From contig JAPWGK010000029.1 in NCBI GenBank assembly GCA_029641185.1, positions 1 through 64,000 on the forward strand: a DNA stretch of 64,000 nt, read 5' to 3'. Positions 36,461 through 49,405 of the stretch are shown here, piece after piece (the first letter of the stretch is position 1; the number at the start of each line of letters is the position of its first letter). The stretch comes from Pseudofabraea citricarpa. Lineage: Eukaryota > Ascomycota > Leotiomycetes > Helotiales > Dermateaceae. The notes beneath the pieces were generated by a model. That model saw nothing but the letters and a program-made list of their open reading frames with translations. It did no database searches and was not told the DNA's origin. A program made the translations under genes and the position numbers.

Positions 36461-38599
36461 TTTTTTATCTTTTTATCCCTTAGAAGAATAGCTTATTATA
36501 ATTATACGAACTTAATATAAAATTAATTCGAAATCGAAATAATATTATAAAATAAAATTAATAGCTTAGCTATTTAATCTTAAGTTATTACTCGCTTTTA
36601 ATTAATTAACTTAAGTAATAAAAAGGAAAAGAAATAAAACTAAAGTAATAATAATCTTATTTTAGTCTTATCTACTAGTAATAATAAAAATAAGGAGACT
36701 ATAGAATTAATATAATAAATTAATATTACTAAGGTAGATACGAAACGGAAGTATAAGACTCTTATTATAATTAAAGTAAAAAAGAAAGCTATAAAAAAGA
36801 AGATAAAAAAACTATAATATTTAAAAGAAAAGTAATAATACTTAGATATTAAGCTTAAGAAGCTACTTAATAATATAAATAAGAGAAAAAGTCTCCTAAT
36901 AAAAGAGATACTAGTATTTATCTGGCCCTAGAATAATAATACTTATAGAAGAATACTTAATAAAGTAGAAGATAAGAAGAAAAAGAAGGAACGCTTATAA
37001 AAATATAATAAGAGACTATTAATTAAGCTTTAGGATCTCCCTACTTATAAAGATAAAAGCTTCTAGGAAATATAATCTTTTATAAGTATTATAAAACTTT
37101 AGTTTAAAATTAATAATAATAACCGATTTATTAATAATATAATATAAATTAGTTATTATATAATAGTATTTATAAAAGCTCTAGTAATAAAATAAGAATA
37201 ACTCGATTAATATATAAGTATTAAAATACTCGACTAAGAAAACTTTAAGAAATAAATATTTAACTTTATATAAGATAAAAGTAATCGTACTTTTAATACT
37301 ACTAATAAATATAAGCGAGCTTAGTAGAGATCTAGATAATCTATTAATAAATTCGCTAGCTACCTTAATAATTTAGAATTAAAATTAGCTATTACTAATA
37401 ATTATAATAAGAAGGATATACTTTATAATAAGTTAATACTAGAACTTAAAACAAGTATAACTATATATAATAAAACGTCTTAAACTTATACTAGACTTAT
37501 ATAATTAGTAACCCGGATTAAGAATACTTAAAAACTCTCTTTAGGGTAATTTAATAATAAATTACCTAGTTATAATTACTCTAGTAGGAACTCGTATAAG
37601 GATTAACCTAACTAAAATTATATTAGACGAAATAACTAGTATAATAATAATAATAAGAGGGTAATACCTACTTATAAAATAAATAATACGCTTATTACTA
37701 GTATTAACTTAAGAACCTACTAGAATTATAATAAGGTTAGGTATTTAATCTAAGCTTATATAAAGCTAAAGAGAAACTTAATAATAAGATATTATAAGTA
37801 TAATTAGGAAGGTTATACTTAATCTAATTATCTAAAATAATTAGGCTAAGGAAAAAATTAAGCCCTAGGGGTAATATAATATTATTTTATATAAGCTTAA
37901 TATAATATCTAATATACTAAAAACTAATTATTCTTATCTAGATTACTAATACTAATAGAAACTAAAAGATAAAACGAGCTCTTATTAATAGTAAGGCTAA
38001 GATAAATTATATATAATAAAGTCTTATTACTAAGTATAAATAAATACTAATAAATAATAAAGATAAGAAGCTAGCTATTATTAATAATTAAGAAATTTAA
38101 ACTTATAATAATTATAAGATTAATATTAGGACTACTAATAGTAGAGATAATATAATTATATACTAGTAATACTTTATAGCTTATAACTTTAATCTTTTTA
38201 AAGTTAATATTATTCTAAGATATCTATAATTAATTATAATAAACCTACGAATTAACTAGGCTAAAAGAACCTAGTTATACTAGAAGCTAGGTATTATTTA
38301 GATTATTATCGTCTTAAAATTTACTAAGTTCTTATAATAAAAGATACTTATAGGTTATCTTATAATAATACTAGCGTTTTATTATAAGAGGATTAAGACG
38401 CTTATATAAGCGTAACTACTTATAATATCTCTAGCTTATAGCAAATATAATAATATTTTTAATAATATAATTACTTTTATACTCTTATAATACTACCTTA
38501 TAAAGTATAAGATTAACCTAATAAAAGGTAAGAAATTATTATAAGGGCTTATTTATATATTTTTAGAACTAAAACTTAAGGTATTATAAGAGTATTTTA

Positions 38600-39830
38600 A
38601 TATTACTATAATCTAAGGCCGGATTTAGTACTTAATTAGCCTAGTAGGAGCCCTAATTATATTCGTCCCTAAAAAGAATAAAGAACTTTAACTTTATATA
38701 AATTATAAAGAGTTAAATTAAATAACTATTAAAAATTATATTCTCTTACTATTAATTAGGGAAACCTTTAATAAGTTATATTATACGAAGCTATTTATAA
38801 AACTTAATCTAAAAGATATATATTACTAGATTTAGATACGATCTAGAGACGAATAAAAAATAACTTTTTAAACCTAGTATAAGTATTTTAAATATATAAT
38901 TATATTATTTAGATTATTAAACGTACTTATTACGTTCTAGGTATATATTAACTAGGCTCTCTTAGGGCTAGTTAATATAATATATATAATTTACCTTAAT
39001 AATATCCTAATATTTTCGGAAGACTTAAATTAGTACGAATTTATAATAAAAGAGGTCCTAGATCGCTTATAAACTTATTAACTTTATATTAACCTTAAAA
39101 AATATAAATTTAATACTAATAATATAAAATTCCTAGGCTATATTATAAATACCTATAAAATTATTATAAATCTAAAGTATATTAAGGTAATTAAAAAATA
39201 ACTTACCTCTTATAATATTAAGAATATATAAGTATTTTTAGGGTTTATTAATTTCTATTAGCGCTTTATTATAATATATTTAAGAGTAGCCTAAGAGTTA
39301 TCTAATCTCTTAAAGAAGTTAATAAAGCCTTTTAAAATAATAATTTAAGTATATTAGGCTTTTAAAACTCTTAAAGCTAAATTCCTAGTAATTCTAATAC
39401 TAAGATATTTTAATCTTATTCTACTAATTAAAATAAAAACTAATATATTAGGAATAACTACTACTAGTATATTAATATAACTATTTTATAATAAAAAATA
39501 GTATCTAATTACTTTTTATTCTTATAAGTTCTTCTTAGTCGAATCTAATTATAAAACCTATAATATTAAGTTACTAGTAATAGTTTTAGGTTTTAAGTAA
39601 TAAAGTTATTACCTTTATAATACTCCTAAGATAATAATAATATAAACTAACTATAATAATCTTAAATACTTTATAACTAAGAGAATATTAAATAAGTATT
39701 AGAGCTACTAAGCTAAAAAGCTAGCCTAATATAATTTCGTACTAGAATATAAGCTAAGTAAAACTAACCTAGTAAATAACTTATTATAAAAGCCTAATTA
39801 TAAGTTAATAGTTAAAGAGGTAAAATAAAA
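38600..39830 (+). pseudogene. Dead reverse transcriptase and RNase H of the chromovirus
   Basis: Segments in order: LFIKLNLKDIYY at about 38,795, FKYIIILFRLLNV near 38,890, IVYL..ILIFSED near 38,990, LGFINFY near 39,240 and the RNase H block NYKTYNIKLLVIV near 39,555. Stops replace many Trp and Gln positions. Not functional. Confidence 0.8.
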
Positions 39831-40249
39831 GATAAAGATATTATTATTCTTATATATAAAGTTATAATATATAATCTAAGGTATTATTAGAGTAATTATA
39901 AGGAACCTCTAATACTAGTAAGAAAACTTAGGGCTTAGGTAACCTAAAACTAATAAGATATTAGGGCTAAAGGATAATCCTAACTTCCTAATAAGAGAAC
40001 TAATATAAAATTATAATAAAGATATTATTATAAAGCGTCTTAAGCTTACTACTAATACTACTAGTTATAAATAATACGTATTATAAGCGGTTACTAATAA
40101 GATATTTTATTCCGAAATAATATATAGCTTATTAATAGAAATAATACGAGATATTTTTCTTTAGTTATAAAAAGCCGACTCTTTTATTACTAAGAAATAT
40201 TTTAAATTATTACCTAAGAGGGCTAATACTAGGATAAAGAAAGCTAAAT

Positions 40250-41600
40250 AAGAGATAAACCTTAAGAGGTTATTTTATTATAACTAATATATTTACGTAC
40301 TAGTAGAAGCTATTATCTAGGCTAAAATCCTTATAATATATTATAATAACTTATATACTAGGTATTTTAGGTTTAAAAGAATATTAGAGCTAATATATAA
40401 GTTATACTTTTAGTAAGACTTATAATATAATATAAAAAATTATATATAAACTTATAAGATATATTAACAAATAAAATTAAGATAATACTATTTATATAAT
40501 AAGCTTATATTACTCTTAGTCTTAACTAGATTATAATAAGAGATTATAATAAACTTTATTATTAGGCTATCTTCTAGTAAATAATAAGAGTATATATATA
40601 ACTTAGTACTAGTAGTTATTAATAGATTCTTAAAGATAGTCTAATATATTCCTATTATAAAAAAGATTAATATACTAGAGTTAATAAAAATCTTTATTTC
40701 TTAAATTTAGAAAGATTTTAGGACTCCTAAAAATATAATCTCTAATTATAGCTTATAATTTACTAGTAAGTTCTAGGGTACTATTATATTTTATTTATAA
40801 GTCTAATACTAGCTTAGTATTACTTTTTATCTATAAACTAATAATTAAATAGAAAGATAAAACTAAATACTAGAATAATACTTATATACTTATTATAACT
40901 TTAGATAAATTAATTAAGCTTCGAAATTTACTCTTATTAAATATACTTATAATAATATAAAATATAAGAGTATAAGATTATCCCTCTTTTAGGTCTTATA
41001 CGAATTCGAACTAATACTAGGAATAAATATTAGGGATATTATTATAAATAAGAAAATAACACGTATTATAAAAAAAAGAATTAAGAAAATTAAGATTAAA
41101 TAAAATAAGCTTAAAACCCGACTTAAAGTTATAGTATTAAGATAAAAGAAGTATTATAACTAGAGGTATAAACTTATAAAGTTTACTATTAGGTAATAAG
41201 TAATATTATTAATAAAAAATATCTAGTAACTAAGGCCTAATAAGAAACTTACTAATAAGTACTAAGGATTATTTAAAATCCTAGAAGTAATTAGTACGTA
41301 TATATAAGCTTACTAGTTAAAGCTCCTAAAAAGACTACGAATATATAATATATTTTATATTTTATTATTAGAACTATATAATAGTTAAAATAATATTATT
41401 ATAAACCTAAAATCTTATAATATTAATAGCTATAAGAAATAAAAAGTTAAGTTAATACTTACTTACTAGGAAATAAAAAAAGAATAAGAATATCTAATCT
41501 AGTAAAAGGGTTATTTTATAGTAAATAATACCTAGGAACTTATAAAGAATATAATAAACGCTAATAAATTAGTAACTAAATACCTTAGTATAATATAAGA
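40250..41600 (+). pseudogene. Dead integrase and chromodomain of the chromovirus
   Basis: An integrase core is recognised from ISNYSLQFTSKF (about 40,740) and a downstream QIERQN-like block. The chromodomain near 41,485-41,590 has KGYFIVNNT and a following acidic/helical stretch. RIP stops throughout. Confidence 0.7.
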
Positions 41601-43252
41601 ACTAATTATAACTAGATTAAAAAGAAAATATAAGATATAAGTATTATTATTAGAAGAAGTAAACTTTAGTATAAAAACCTTATCTAATAGAAAGCTATAA
41701 TAAATTTATATCGTATTTATAATAAACTCCTAATAAGGCCTTATAAAATATATAAAATCTTAAAACTTATATTAATAAAATAATAAACTTAAGGTATAAT
41801 TATAATAAGAAACTTAATATAAATACGAGTTATAATATTAGATTAATTTTAGTAAATAATAATATATAAAGTAAAGAAAAGTTTTATTTTATTAGAGAAA
41901 CTTAAAGCTAAAAAACCTAAACTCCTAGGTATTTTATCTTAAAAATATTATAAAAAGTATATAAAAATATAATATATTCCTTTAACTTAAGGTTTCTTAA
42001 GTTTAAGTTTCTTTTATAATATTAGTAACTTTTATATTTTTAGTTATAAGTTATTCTAATATACCCTAATTTATTTTTATACTAAGTTCCTTAGTAATTT
42101 CCTACTTAATTTTATCCTAGGGATCTTAGTTTATCTTAAACTTAAAATACTCTTTTATTATTAATAATTTTATAAGCTTACGTCTCTTATAAAAGATAAT
42201 AATAAACTTAGGCTTTTCTAAAGATTCGTACTTAAAAGTAATAGAAAAACCTTTTACTTTAGTAGCTAAGTCTAGATTTATATTAGTCTTAATATAAATT
42301 AGCTATAGTTTTACTAGAGATAAAGTAAAAACTTATAATAAAAAGATATAAAAGACGATTTATTTCTTATATTTTAAGGAGAATTATATAAGCTATCTCT
42401 AATTTAGTCTTAGGAGTAGTTTTCTCTATAGATTTCTTTTAGCTAGTAAGATTAATAATAGTATTTTATATAGTTTTATAAAAGATAAAAGTCGGATTCT
42501 TCTTATATTTAATAATAAAGCTTAGGATAATATAAACTAAACTAATTATTCTAAGAGAAACTTATAAAAGTTAATAGTAAATCTAAGGCGGATTAGGGAT
42601 AAATTAAAAGTAGCTACTTACTAGGGTATACTTTTGTTTACTAATATAATAATAATAATTATAAGAACTAAACTTAGGGTTAAACTAAATATATTTTATA
42701 AGGTTAATAAACTTTAAAAAGCAGATTATATAATATATATAAATCGTACGTATAAGGTCTAAAAGGATATTATATAAGAATTATTATAAAAATATAATAG
42801 CTAGTAGGGTAAAAGCTTCTTATTATATATTTATATTACTAAAGGTAGTAGTTAGTATTAGAAATATTATAGATATAATAAGAAAAAAGTACGAGAAATA
42901 AGAATTTAATCTTATTATTAGGGGAAGTTATTATAAATATTTATAAAAGAAAAAAGAAGAGAATAAGAAAAGTAGGAGATATTTATATTTATAAGAAGAA
43001 ATCTTCTACTAGCGCGTTTTTATAATATAAGATTAAGGATATATAATTATAATATTAGAATAAATATCTTATTAGGATAATTTAATAGATTTATATAAGA
43101 GAACTTATAAAAAATAATCGAACGAAAGAACTATAGATTATTAAATTTCTAATAAAAGATATTATACTAGACTTATATATTTCTTATATATTACCTAAGA
43201 GTAAACCTATCAAATAAGGTTATAAGGACTCGATTATAAGAGGAGAGATAAT

Positions 43253-43434
43253 TATAATAATAGTTTTATTATCTAACTAATTAGTTAGCTAGTATATATA
43301 TTATTATTATAATATTACCTAGTAATTAGGTCGCGTTTAGCTTATATATATATTTTAAGAGTAAATTTCTTTTCTCTCCTTAGAGATAAATTATATTATA
43401 ATACTATAATATTCTACTTATAATTATCCTTATA
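43253..43434 (+). repeat. Right LTR of the chromovirus
   Basis: 182 bp partner of the left LTR, more heavily RIP-mutated than the left copy. Confidence 0.9.
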
Positions 43435-43439
43435 AGAAA

Positions 43440-44540
43440 TACTAGTACTAATATATTCTTTTAAAAGTAGCTTAATAGTAAAATATACCTTACTATTATT
43501 ATTAAGTATACTTATTTATTTATATTCTTAGTCTTATATATCTTTTTACTCTAGAGTATATTCTTAAGAGAAAGCTTATATAACTTTCTACTAATAAAAT
43601 AATTCCTTAAAATTATTATACTTATATTATTATAAAATCTATAAGCTTACCTTATTATTATAAGATCTAATAATACTAGTAAGGCTTTAGTAATAGTTAT
43701 CTTCTTCCTAAGAATATTTATAATTACTAGATATTAGTAGGAAACTTTATATCTTATATAATTATAAAAAATATTATAATACTTAAACCTAATTAATTAT
43801 AAGATAAAAGCTAGCTAAAAGATACTTTAGATAATATATTATAAGTTCTAGAGTTAAGTATATATTACTTACCTTTAGTATTTAAATTACTTTTATTTAT
43901 AGCTCTAGTAATACTTTTATTATATAAGGAATAAGTATTTATTATATTATACTAGCTAAACGTATTATTAAAATAAGAAATTAATATACTAATATCTAAT
44001 ATTATTATTATTACCCTAGTAAGAATAAAAGAAAATAAAGATAATATATATAAGCTAGAAATACTAGGAGAGCATAAATATCTATAAGAAATATAAAGAT
44101 TAAATAGTATATAAAACGATTAATATCTTAGTAATAATACTAATTTACTTAAAAGAGTAAATAAAGTTATTCTTATTATTAGCCTAAGGAAATATATTAT
44201 TACTACTAAAAATAAAGCTATAATATTAAAGTATTATAAGTTAGAATTATAATTACTTATACGATTAAAAGATAAAAACTAGGAGAATAATATAACTATA
44301 ATAAGAAGTTAATATAATCTGATTATATTAGAGAATAATAATAATAATAAGATACTAGTAATAAATAATAATAAGATAATAGTAAAAGTACTTATTAGAC
44401 GTAAAATATATATAAGAGTACCTGTAGGATACGAATCGTAGTTATAAGAGGCTTACTAGTTATTATATAAGGAAGGCTATATACTAGAGTAATATAATAA
44501 AATAATATATCTTTATTTTTACGTATATATAATATCTGCG
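43440..44540 (+). pseudogene. 3' part of the interrupted MULE transposase and 3' region
   Basis: Continuation of the MULE body after the right LTR and its duplication. The frame from the left arm resumes as ILVLIYSFKSSLIVKY and is soon broken by stops. The later part is too degraded to assign. Confidence 0.5.
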
Positions 44541-44686
44541 GGTAATAACAGTAGTATACTATAATACACAGGTGTAGCAGCTATTATAGTATAAATTATA
44601 GTAGGCCGTGCTTCCTCCGATATACGCCCTAATATCATGTTATTAAAGGCCACTTAGACGACGTTAAAGGCCGAATAGCCATTCCC
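44541..44686 (-). repeat. Right terminal inverted repeat of the MULE
   Basis: Reverse complement of 34,617-34,758, with target-site duplication ATAATCAC following at 44,687-44,694. Confidence 0.9.
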
Positions 44687-45516
44687 ATAATCACCTACTG
44701 TACCAGTGCTACCACCGACCACCGACTCACCGACAGCCATCCTGCCGGTGAAAAGTGAGGATATCGCCGAGTGATATTGGAGATTCAAGCTTCTGAGGAT
44801 TGCAAAGCTCTGGCCTGTCTCAGATCAACATCATCCGATGCTGACAACCACTGACAGCCGTAAGTGCAGACTCCAGAGGGCGGAGCACGGGACCGGAGTG
44901 GAAAAGCTTGTGTATGTCAGGATTTGCACAGGATATTAATACACTCTATGGTTGACGCAAGTAATGTTGGCCACGTTTGTGTCCGGCGAGCGGTTGGTGA
45001 CACTTCATGCGGGCTCATCAGTCCAAAGCATACCGATGCGAGGCGTGGGAGAAGACGGTAGCTGTCGTTCTACAGAGGCACGAACGGGTGTCTGTCGGAG
45101 AAACAGGTCATGTCACGTTGAATGGATGAGTTGGTGAATACGATGTTTGGCGACGCAGAAGTTTCAGCGTGTGAGAGTGGAGTTTCAAGGCTTGGCCGGA
45201 CAAGCATTTCGGAATTGCTTGATTTGCTTGGTGCTTGTTGCGACTGGCTCTCTTGTTTGCTCGTGTCGCACATCTCCGACCGCGCGTATCACGAGTCGTG
45301 CTGGAGTGGTAAGAATTGGCGCAGCACGGCCGTCGCGTAGATCATCACAAACAACGACTGTCGAGCACTTGTTTCCTCTGACCTTCTCAAGAGCCGGCAG
45401 GTCGAGGTCGAGAGATGTTGCTCTCTGGGAGAGACATGCGGGTGTGCTGAGCTGCGGTGAGCCGACGAGATGAGGCTCAAAGACGCTGAGCTGAATCCGC
45501 AGCAGCTGAGCTGAGC

Positions 45517-45540
45517 ACTCACACTCACACTCACACTCAC
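45517..45540. repeat. (ACTCAC)4 microsatellite
   Basis: Four perfect hexamers; read in the opposite strand it yields the meaningless CECECECEC stretch of a spurious frame. Confidence 0.85.
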
Positions 45541-46000
45541 AATCACCACAGGATGCTCCCGGGGGCTGCCGGAGCCGTGAGGACGGCTGTGGCGCACTCG
45601 ATCTGTGGGGAGCAATTTGTTTCGAACATGAGCAATCTGGGTAGTTGAAACCTCTCATCGAGAGAGGTTCCCGGATTTGCTGTGTTGAAGGTCTTCCGGG
45701 CCAGAGCCAAGACCTGGAGTCGGGAGTCGAGAGGCGGAGCAAGCAAGCAAGCAAGCAGGCAAGCAGGAAAGCACTGCATTCCAGACGGGAACCAGAATCT
45801 GCAAGATGGATGGATGGATGTGACAGACGAAGATACAAAGAGATGTGATGTGGGAGAGTGACTATCGTTGCAAGTATACGAGAAGGGGTAGCGAGCAGCA
45901 TGACACGCGTTCTAAGGAGGCGAACGGAGACGACGAGAGAGAGACGAAGAGAGGAAGCGGGCCCCTAAATAATGGCCTTTCCAGACTCTCTCCAGCGAGG

Positions 46001-46055
46001 CTCTTCAGGCTATTTCCAGGCTACTTCAGGCGACGACTTCAGGCTGCTTCAGGGG
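46001..46055. repeat. Imperfect CTTCAGGCT tandem repeat
   Basis: Five to six copies of a 9-12 bp unit around CTTCAGGC with variable spacers. In a gene-free region. Confidence 0.7.
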
Positions 46056-46917
46056 CTGACCCCGACCCCGACTCGTCTCTTTCTTTGTTTGGTGACATGA
46101 CAGCCAGCCATTCACTAGTCTACTTGTTAAGCGAATCCACTTCCATCCATCTCAAACAACCTCGTTCCCTTCTTCTCCTTCTCCACTCACTCATCACCAC
46201 CAACAACAACATCAATCCACCACAATCCACCTCCTCACTCCACGTCAGCCTCTCCAAGCCTCACGACTACAACGCCCTCGAGTACAGACCCGTTCGCTAA
46301 TCACTTTCGAAACTGTTCACCCCCGTCGGCACATCATCTTCCTTCTCTTCCTCCGACCCATCTTCCCTGGCCCCTCGACCCAATCATGCCCTCACTTCTT
46401 CCCAGCTCGTGGGCACAGACCGATGACATCCCAGCGTTCCCAGCAGCTCCCGGCGCGTCCCAGGCCCAGAGCCAGCCGTGATTGCTTCTATTTCCTTGGA
46501 ATAGCTTATCCGCTTTGGGTCGCCTCCTGCCGCACCAACTGTCTGGCATCCGGACCTGGCATGTCTCGAGCGAGCCCATGCAGATCAGTTCGGTATAGAA
46601 AGAGAGCCAAGCCTTCATGCGTAAGTTCTTCCTTTTGATCTGTTCTCCAAGCCTTCTATTACTTCATTCTCCCATGCTCATTTTCCTTTGACTTCTCTTC
46701 GTTGTTGTTTATATTGTCTATTGCCGCATCTTTGGGACGGGCTTCCTCTTTTTTCCTCTCTCCCCTCAAGTACGATTCGAGTGTTGATCACCCCCGCATT
46801 CTTTCACCCCTCGACCTCTTCAGAAGCCCGCTCTTTCACTTCGAGGCGCTCGAGAGTACCATCTTTACCTTCTTTCACAACTCCACCTGGTGTGGTTTAT
46901 CGTGCCCGCTTCGAATC

Positions 46918-48302
46918 ATGCCTTCATTATTGCAATGTCTGTTCCTCTTCGCTCTCGTCTCTCTGGTCCTGGCCGCACCCGCTCCTGAACGCCGCATCCA
47001 GAAGAGAAGCTTCAAGGTCGAGCGTGTGCCCAACCCCAACTTCCGCCGACATGTGAACCACGTACGAGCTCCCGGTGCTGGTACGCGTGCCTTGGTCAAG
47101 GCCTACAGAAAGTATGGTGTTGCGCTTCCCCAAGGTCTCGTCGATGCCATGGGTCAGATCCCAGCCGCCAACGTGGTCAGCAACCTCGTCGATGCCAACG
47201 GTCGTGCATTCCAGTCCAAGGCCACCGCCGCCAACGGAACCTCTGCTGCCGCTAACGGAACTGGAACTGGTCTGGTCACTGCTACGCCTGAGCAAGGTGA
47301 TGTTGAGTATCTCTCACCGATCCAGGTCGGCGGACAAACCATGAACATGGATTTCGACAGCGGATCTTCTGATTTGTGGATGTTCAGCACTCAATTGCCA
47401 GCAGCCTCCCAGACGGGTCACCAGAACTTCGACGCAACCAAGTCCACCTCGTTCAAGATGTTGACGGGTAACACTTTCTCTATCTCGTACGGAGATGGAT
47501 CTGGAGCTGCTGGAAACGTTGGAACAGATACTGTCAACATTGGAGGAGCAACTGTCACCGAGCAAGCTGTCGAACTCGCCACTGCCGTCTCTGCCTCGTT
47601 CGTTCAAGACACCAACTCCAACGGACTTGTCGGACTCGCCTTCTCCAAGCTCAACACTGTCAAGCCAACCCAGCAGAAGACTTTCTTCGACAACGCTCTT
47701 CCCACCCTCAACATGCCCGTCTTCACGGCCGATCTCCGAAAGGCAGCTGTCGGATCGTACGAGTTCGGTAACATCGACACCACCAAGTTCAACGGAACCA
47801 TGCAGTGGACCGCCGTCAACACCACTCAAGGTTTCTGGCAATTCTCCTCCACCAAGTTCTCCGTCGGTACTGGTGCTGCCATGACCAACCCAGGCAACCA
47901 AGCCATTGCTGATACTGGAACCACCCTCATGTTGGTCAATGCTGCTGTTGTCAACGGATACTATAGCCAGGTCCAAGGTGCCGTCAACAACGCTACCGTC
48001 GGAGGTGTCACCTTCCCTTGCAACTCCCAGTTGCCAGATTTGAACGTCGATGTCGGAGGAAACTTCAACGCTCTTGTCCGTGGTAGCGACATCAACTTCG
48101 CTCCCGTTGATGCTTCAGGAACCAGTAAGTTCAACCATGCCAATTTAAATTTTTAATCCTGCTAACCTCCTTTCCAGCCTGCTTCGGTGGTGTTCAGGCT
48201 ATTGCTGGCAACCTCCAGATCTACGGTGATATCATGTTCAAGTCTCAATTCGTTGCCTTCAACGCTGGCAACAACTCTCTTGGATTCGCTCCTCATCAGT
48301 AG
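46918..48302 (+). CDS. Secreted pepsin-type aspartic protease (family A1)
   Basis: 443 residues from exons 46,918-48,124 and 48,178-48,302; the 53 nt intron has GTAAGT, a GCTAAC branch site and CCAG. The gene encodes a secreted acid endopeptidase of the penicillopepsin/aspergillopepsin type. A signal peptide (MPSLLQCLFLFALVSLVLA) is followed by a propeptide with a possible KR processing site near residue 28 and two basic stretches. The mature enzyme begins about residue 120. The catalytic aspartates are in DFDSGSSDLW (about 144-153) and IADTGTTL (about 329-336). The flap tyrosine lies in SYGDGSGAAG. The C-terminal exon starts CFGGVQ, and the intron position just before it is common in this family. 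Several NGT/NTT sites could be glycosylated. An in-frame upstream extension lacks an ATG, so 46,918 is chosen. Confidence 0.93.
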
Positions 48303-49405
48303 ATCAACCAAGCATGAAGACCAACTTACTTTTCGGTCTTCCTGTTTCACCATTATGGTAACTTTTATTTTTGAAAATATATATTTGGATATCAAAGCGT
48401 TGTTCGTCATGTGATGAGAGTCTGGGAGATGTGTGTGTATGTACGGGTTTAAGCATCCAGAGCGCCCTTTCCTTTTTGTGTAATGGATGTGAAGAGCGAG
48501 AGGAATTTAGAGCATGGAGAAACAGCAAGCAATCAAGCGAGCAAAAAATGAGCGACAGAAATAAAAATGATTGTAGTAGTGTATTTTCCTTTTGGTTTTT
48601 GTCTTGAATGTGTGGATTTTGAAGAGAAGACGCGAGAGGCGGAAGGGGGTTTCACTTGCCATTGTATAAATTAAACAACCAACACTTTTTTAGAGAAAAC
48701 TTTTTTTTTGAAAAATTTATTACCATAGTCTGCTGAGGTTGTTCTTGCTGGCTTCTCGAGCAGCATTCACCTGCCTCTTACGAAGGCTTTGTTTTGGCGC
48801 GGGAGGTGCAGAAGTTTAGCGAGCTATAACAAGCCCTCAAGTCTGTACGCTTGGAAGTTAAACGACGCGGTAGATATTCTTTTTCAATCGAACTTAGATT
48901 ATCGAAATGGACAAGACATGTATCTCGGTGAGAGCTAGATGGGTAGATAGGTAGGTGGGTAGGAAATACTTGTTGATACCAAACTGGCTTTGGCTTTGTA
49001 CCGACTCTGCTCTCTCGTTCTTTTCTTTTGCTTTGTTTTGTGGCATGTCCTGATCTCTCCCTCCCCTCTTTTCTTCTTCTTTTCTTTTCCTTTCCTTTTG
49101 CTTGCTTGCTTGCTTCAGGTTAAGGGTTAACCTCGATTTTAATTTGTTAGACGACGTGCTCGATTGGAGTTGTGGTATTATTGAAGTATGGTATTGGATT
49201 TACAAAATTTAGAAGACATCCCGCGACGTTAAGAAATTGCCATGAGCTTTGCCATTAAAGCACTTTTAAATCATGACCTGTAATTCTTTATCCAAGCCTA
49301 AGATATTTTGGAGCCGTCTGAGATCTAACCGCAACTCCCGCAACTCCAAGAAATGGCTATCGGTCCCAGGAAAATAGATCAGAAAAGCCATAGAAAGTTC
49401 AAATG
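48303..49405. other. Convergent intergenic region
   Basis: Lies between the protease and the minus-strand 2EXR gene. It contains T-rich and CT-rich runs and a short TTGC repeat (about 49,098-49,117). A small minus-strand frame at 49,266-49,451 could be a 3' exon of the 2EXR gene in another frame, but its splice sites are not convincing. Confidence 0.45.

Larger units (their letters stand above)
36279..43434 (+). mobile_element. Ty3/gypsy chromovirus nested in the MULE, RIP-degraded
   Basis: 7,156 bp element with two 182 bp LTRs and flanking 5 bp duplications AGGAA (36,274-36,278) and AGAAA (43,435-43,439), which differ by one G to A change. Plus-strand order through RIP stops: a gag-like region (about 36,550-37,900); reverse transcriptase (about 38,600-39,140; the YxDD site reads YLNN at the FTKLDL..AYH..YLDDILIYS positions); RNase H (about 39,240-39,830); integrase (about 40,250-41,350, with SNYSLQFTSKF and NYRQ-type blocks); and a C-terminal chromodomain (about 41,485-41,590, EYLI..KGY..NNT.E). 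The chromodomain places it among chromoviruses. The gag-pol frames are dead. Confidence 0.88.
34617..44686 (+). mobile_element. RIP-degraded Mutator-like (MULE) DNA transposon, interrupted by a chromovirus
   Basis: Both ends match as an inverted repeat of about 145 bp starting GGGxxTGGxTATTCGGCC. Without the 7.2 kb retroelement inside it the element is about 2.9 kb. On the plus strand the left arm still reads, through many RIP stops, in the order of a MULE transposase. Near 35,600 the segment FINSIYKINRFNIFLFNIY corresponds to the D-x-TYKTN-f-MPL catalytic block, and near 36,150-36,230 there is SLIKRYYIRLKSYIK. The frame is broken by the insertion after FLKLLLF at about 36,270 and resumes after the right LTR. 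The transposase is dead. CA and TG depletion is strong inside but mild in the outer 70 bp at each end. Confidence 0.82.
44695..46917. other. Gene-free stretch upstream of the protease
   Basis: About 2.2 kb of normal composition containing several microsatellites and short frames on both strands. The longest minus-strand frame (45,185-45,901) runs through a simple repeat and is rich in Ser, Leu and Arg with no domain; I treat it as non-coding. The last few hundred bases are pyrimidine-rich (46,130-46,330 and 46,680-46,870), as in fungal 5' leaders, and probably belong to the protease promoter. Confidence 0.5.

Noticed and set aside
45185..45901. 238-codon minus-strand open frame
   Set aside because: Runs through a hexamer microsatellite that creates a CECECECEC stretch; composition is low-complexity and no family features are present.
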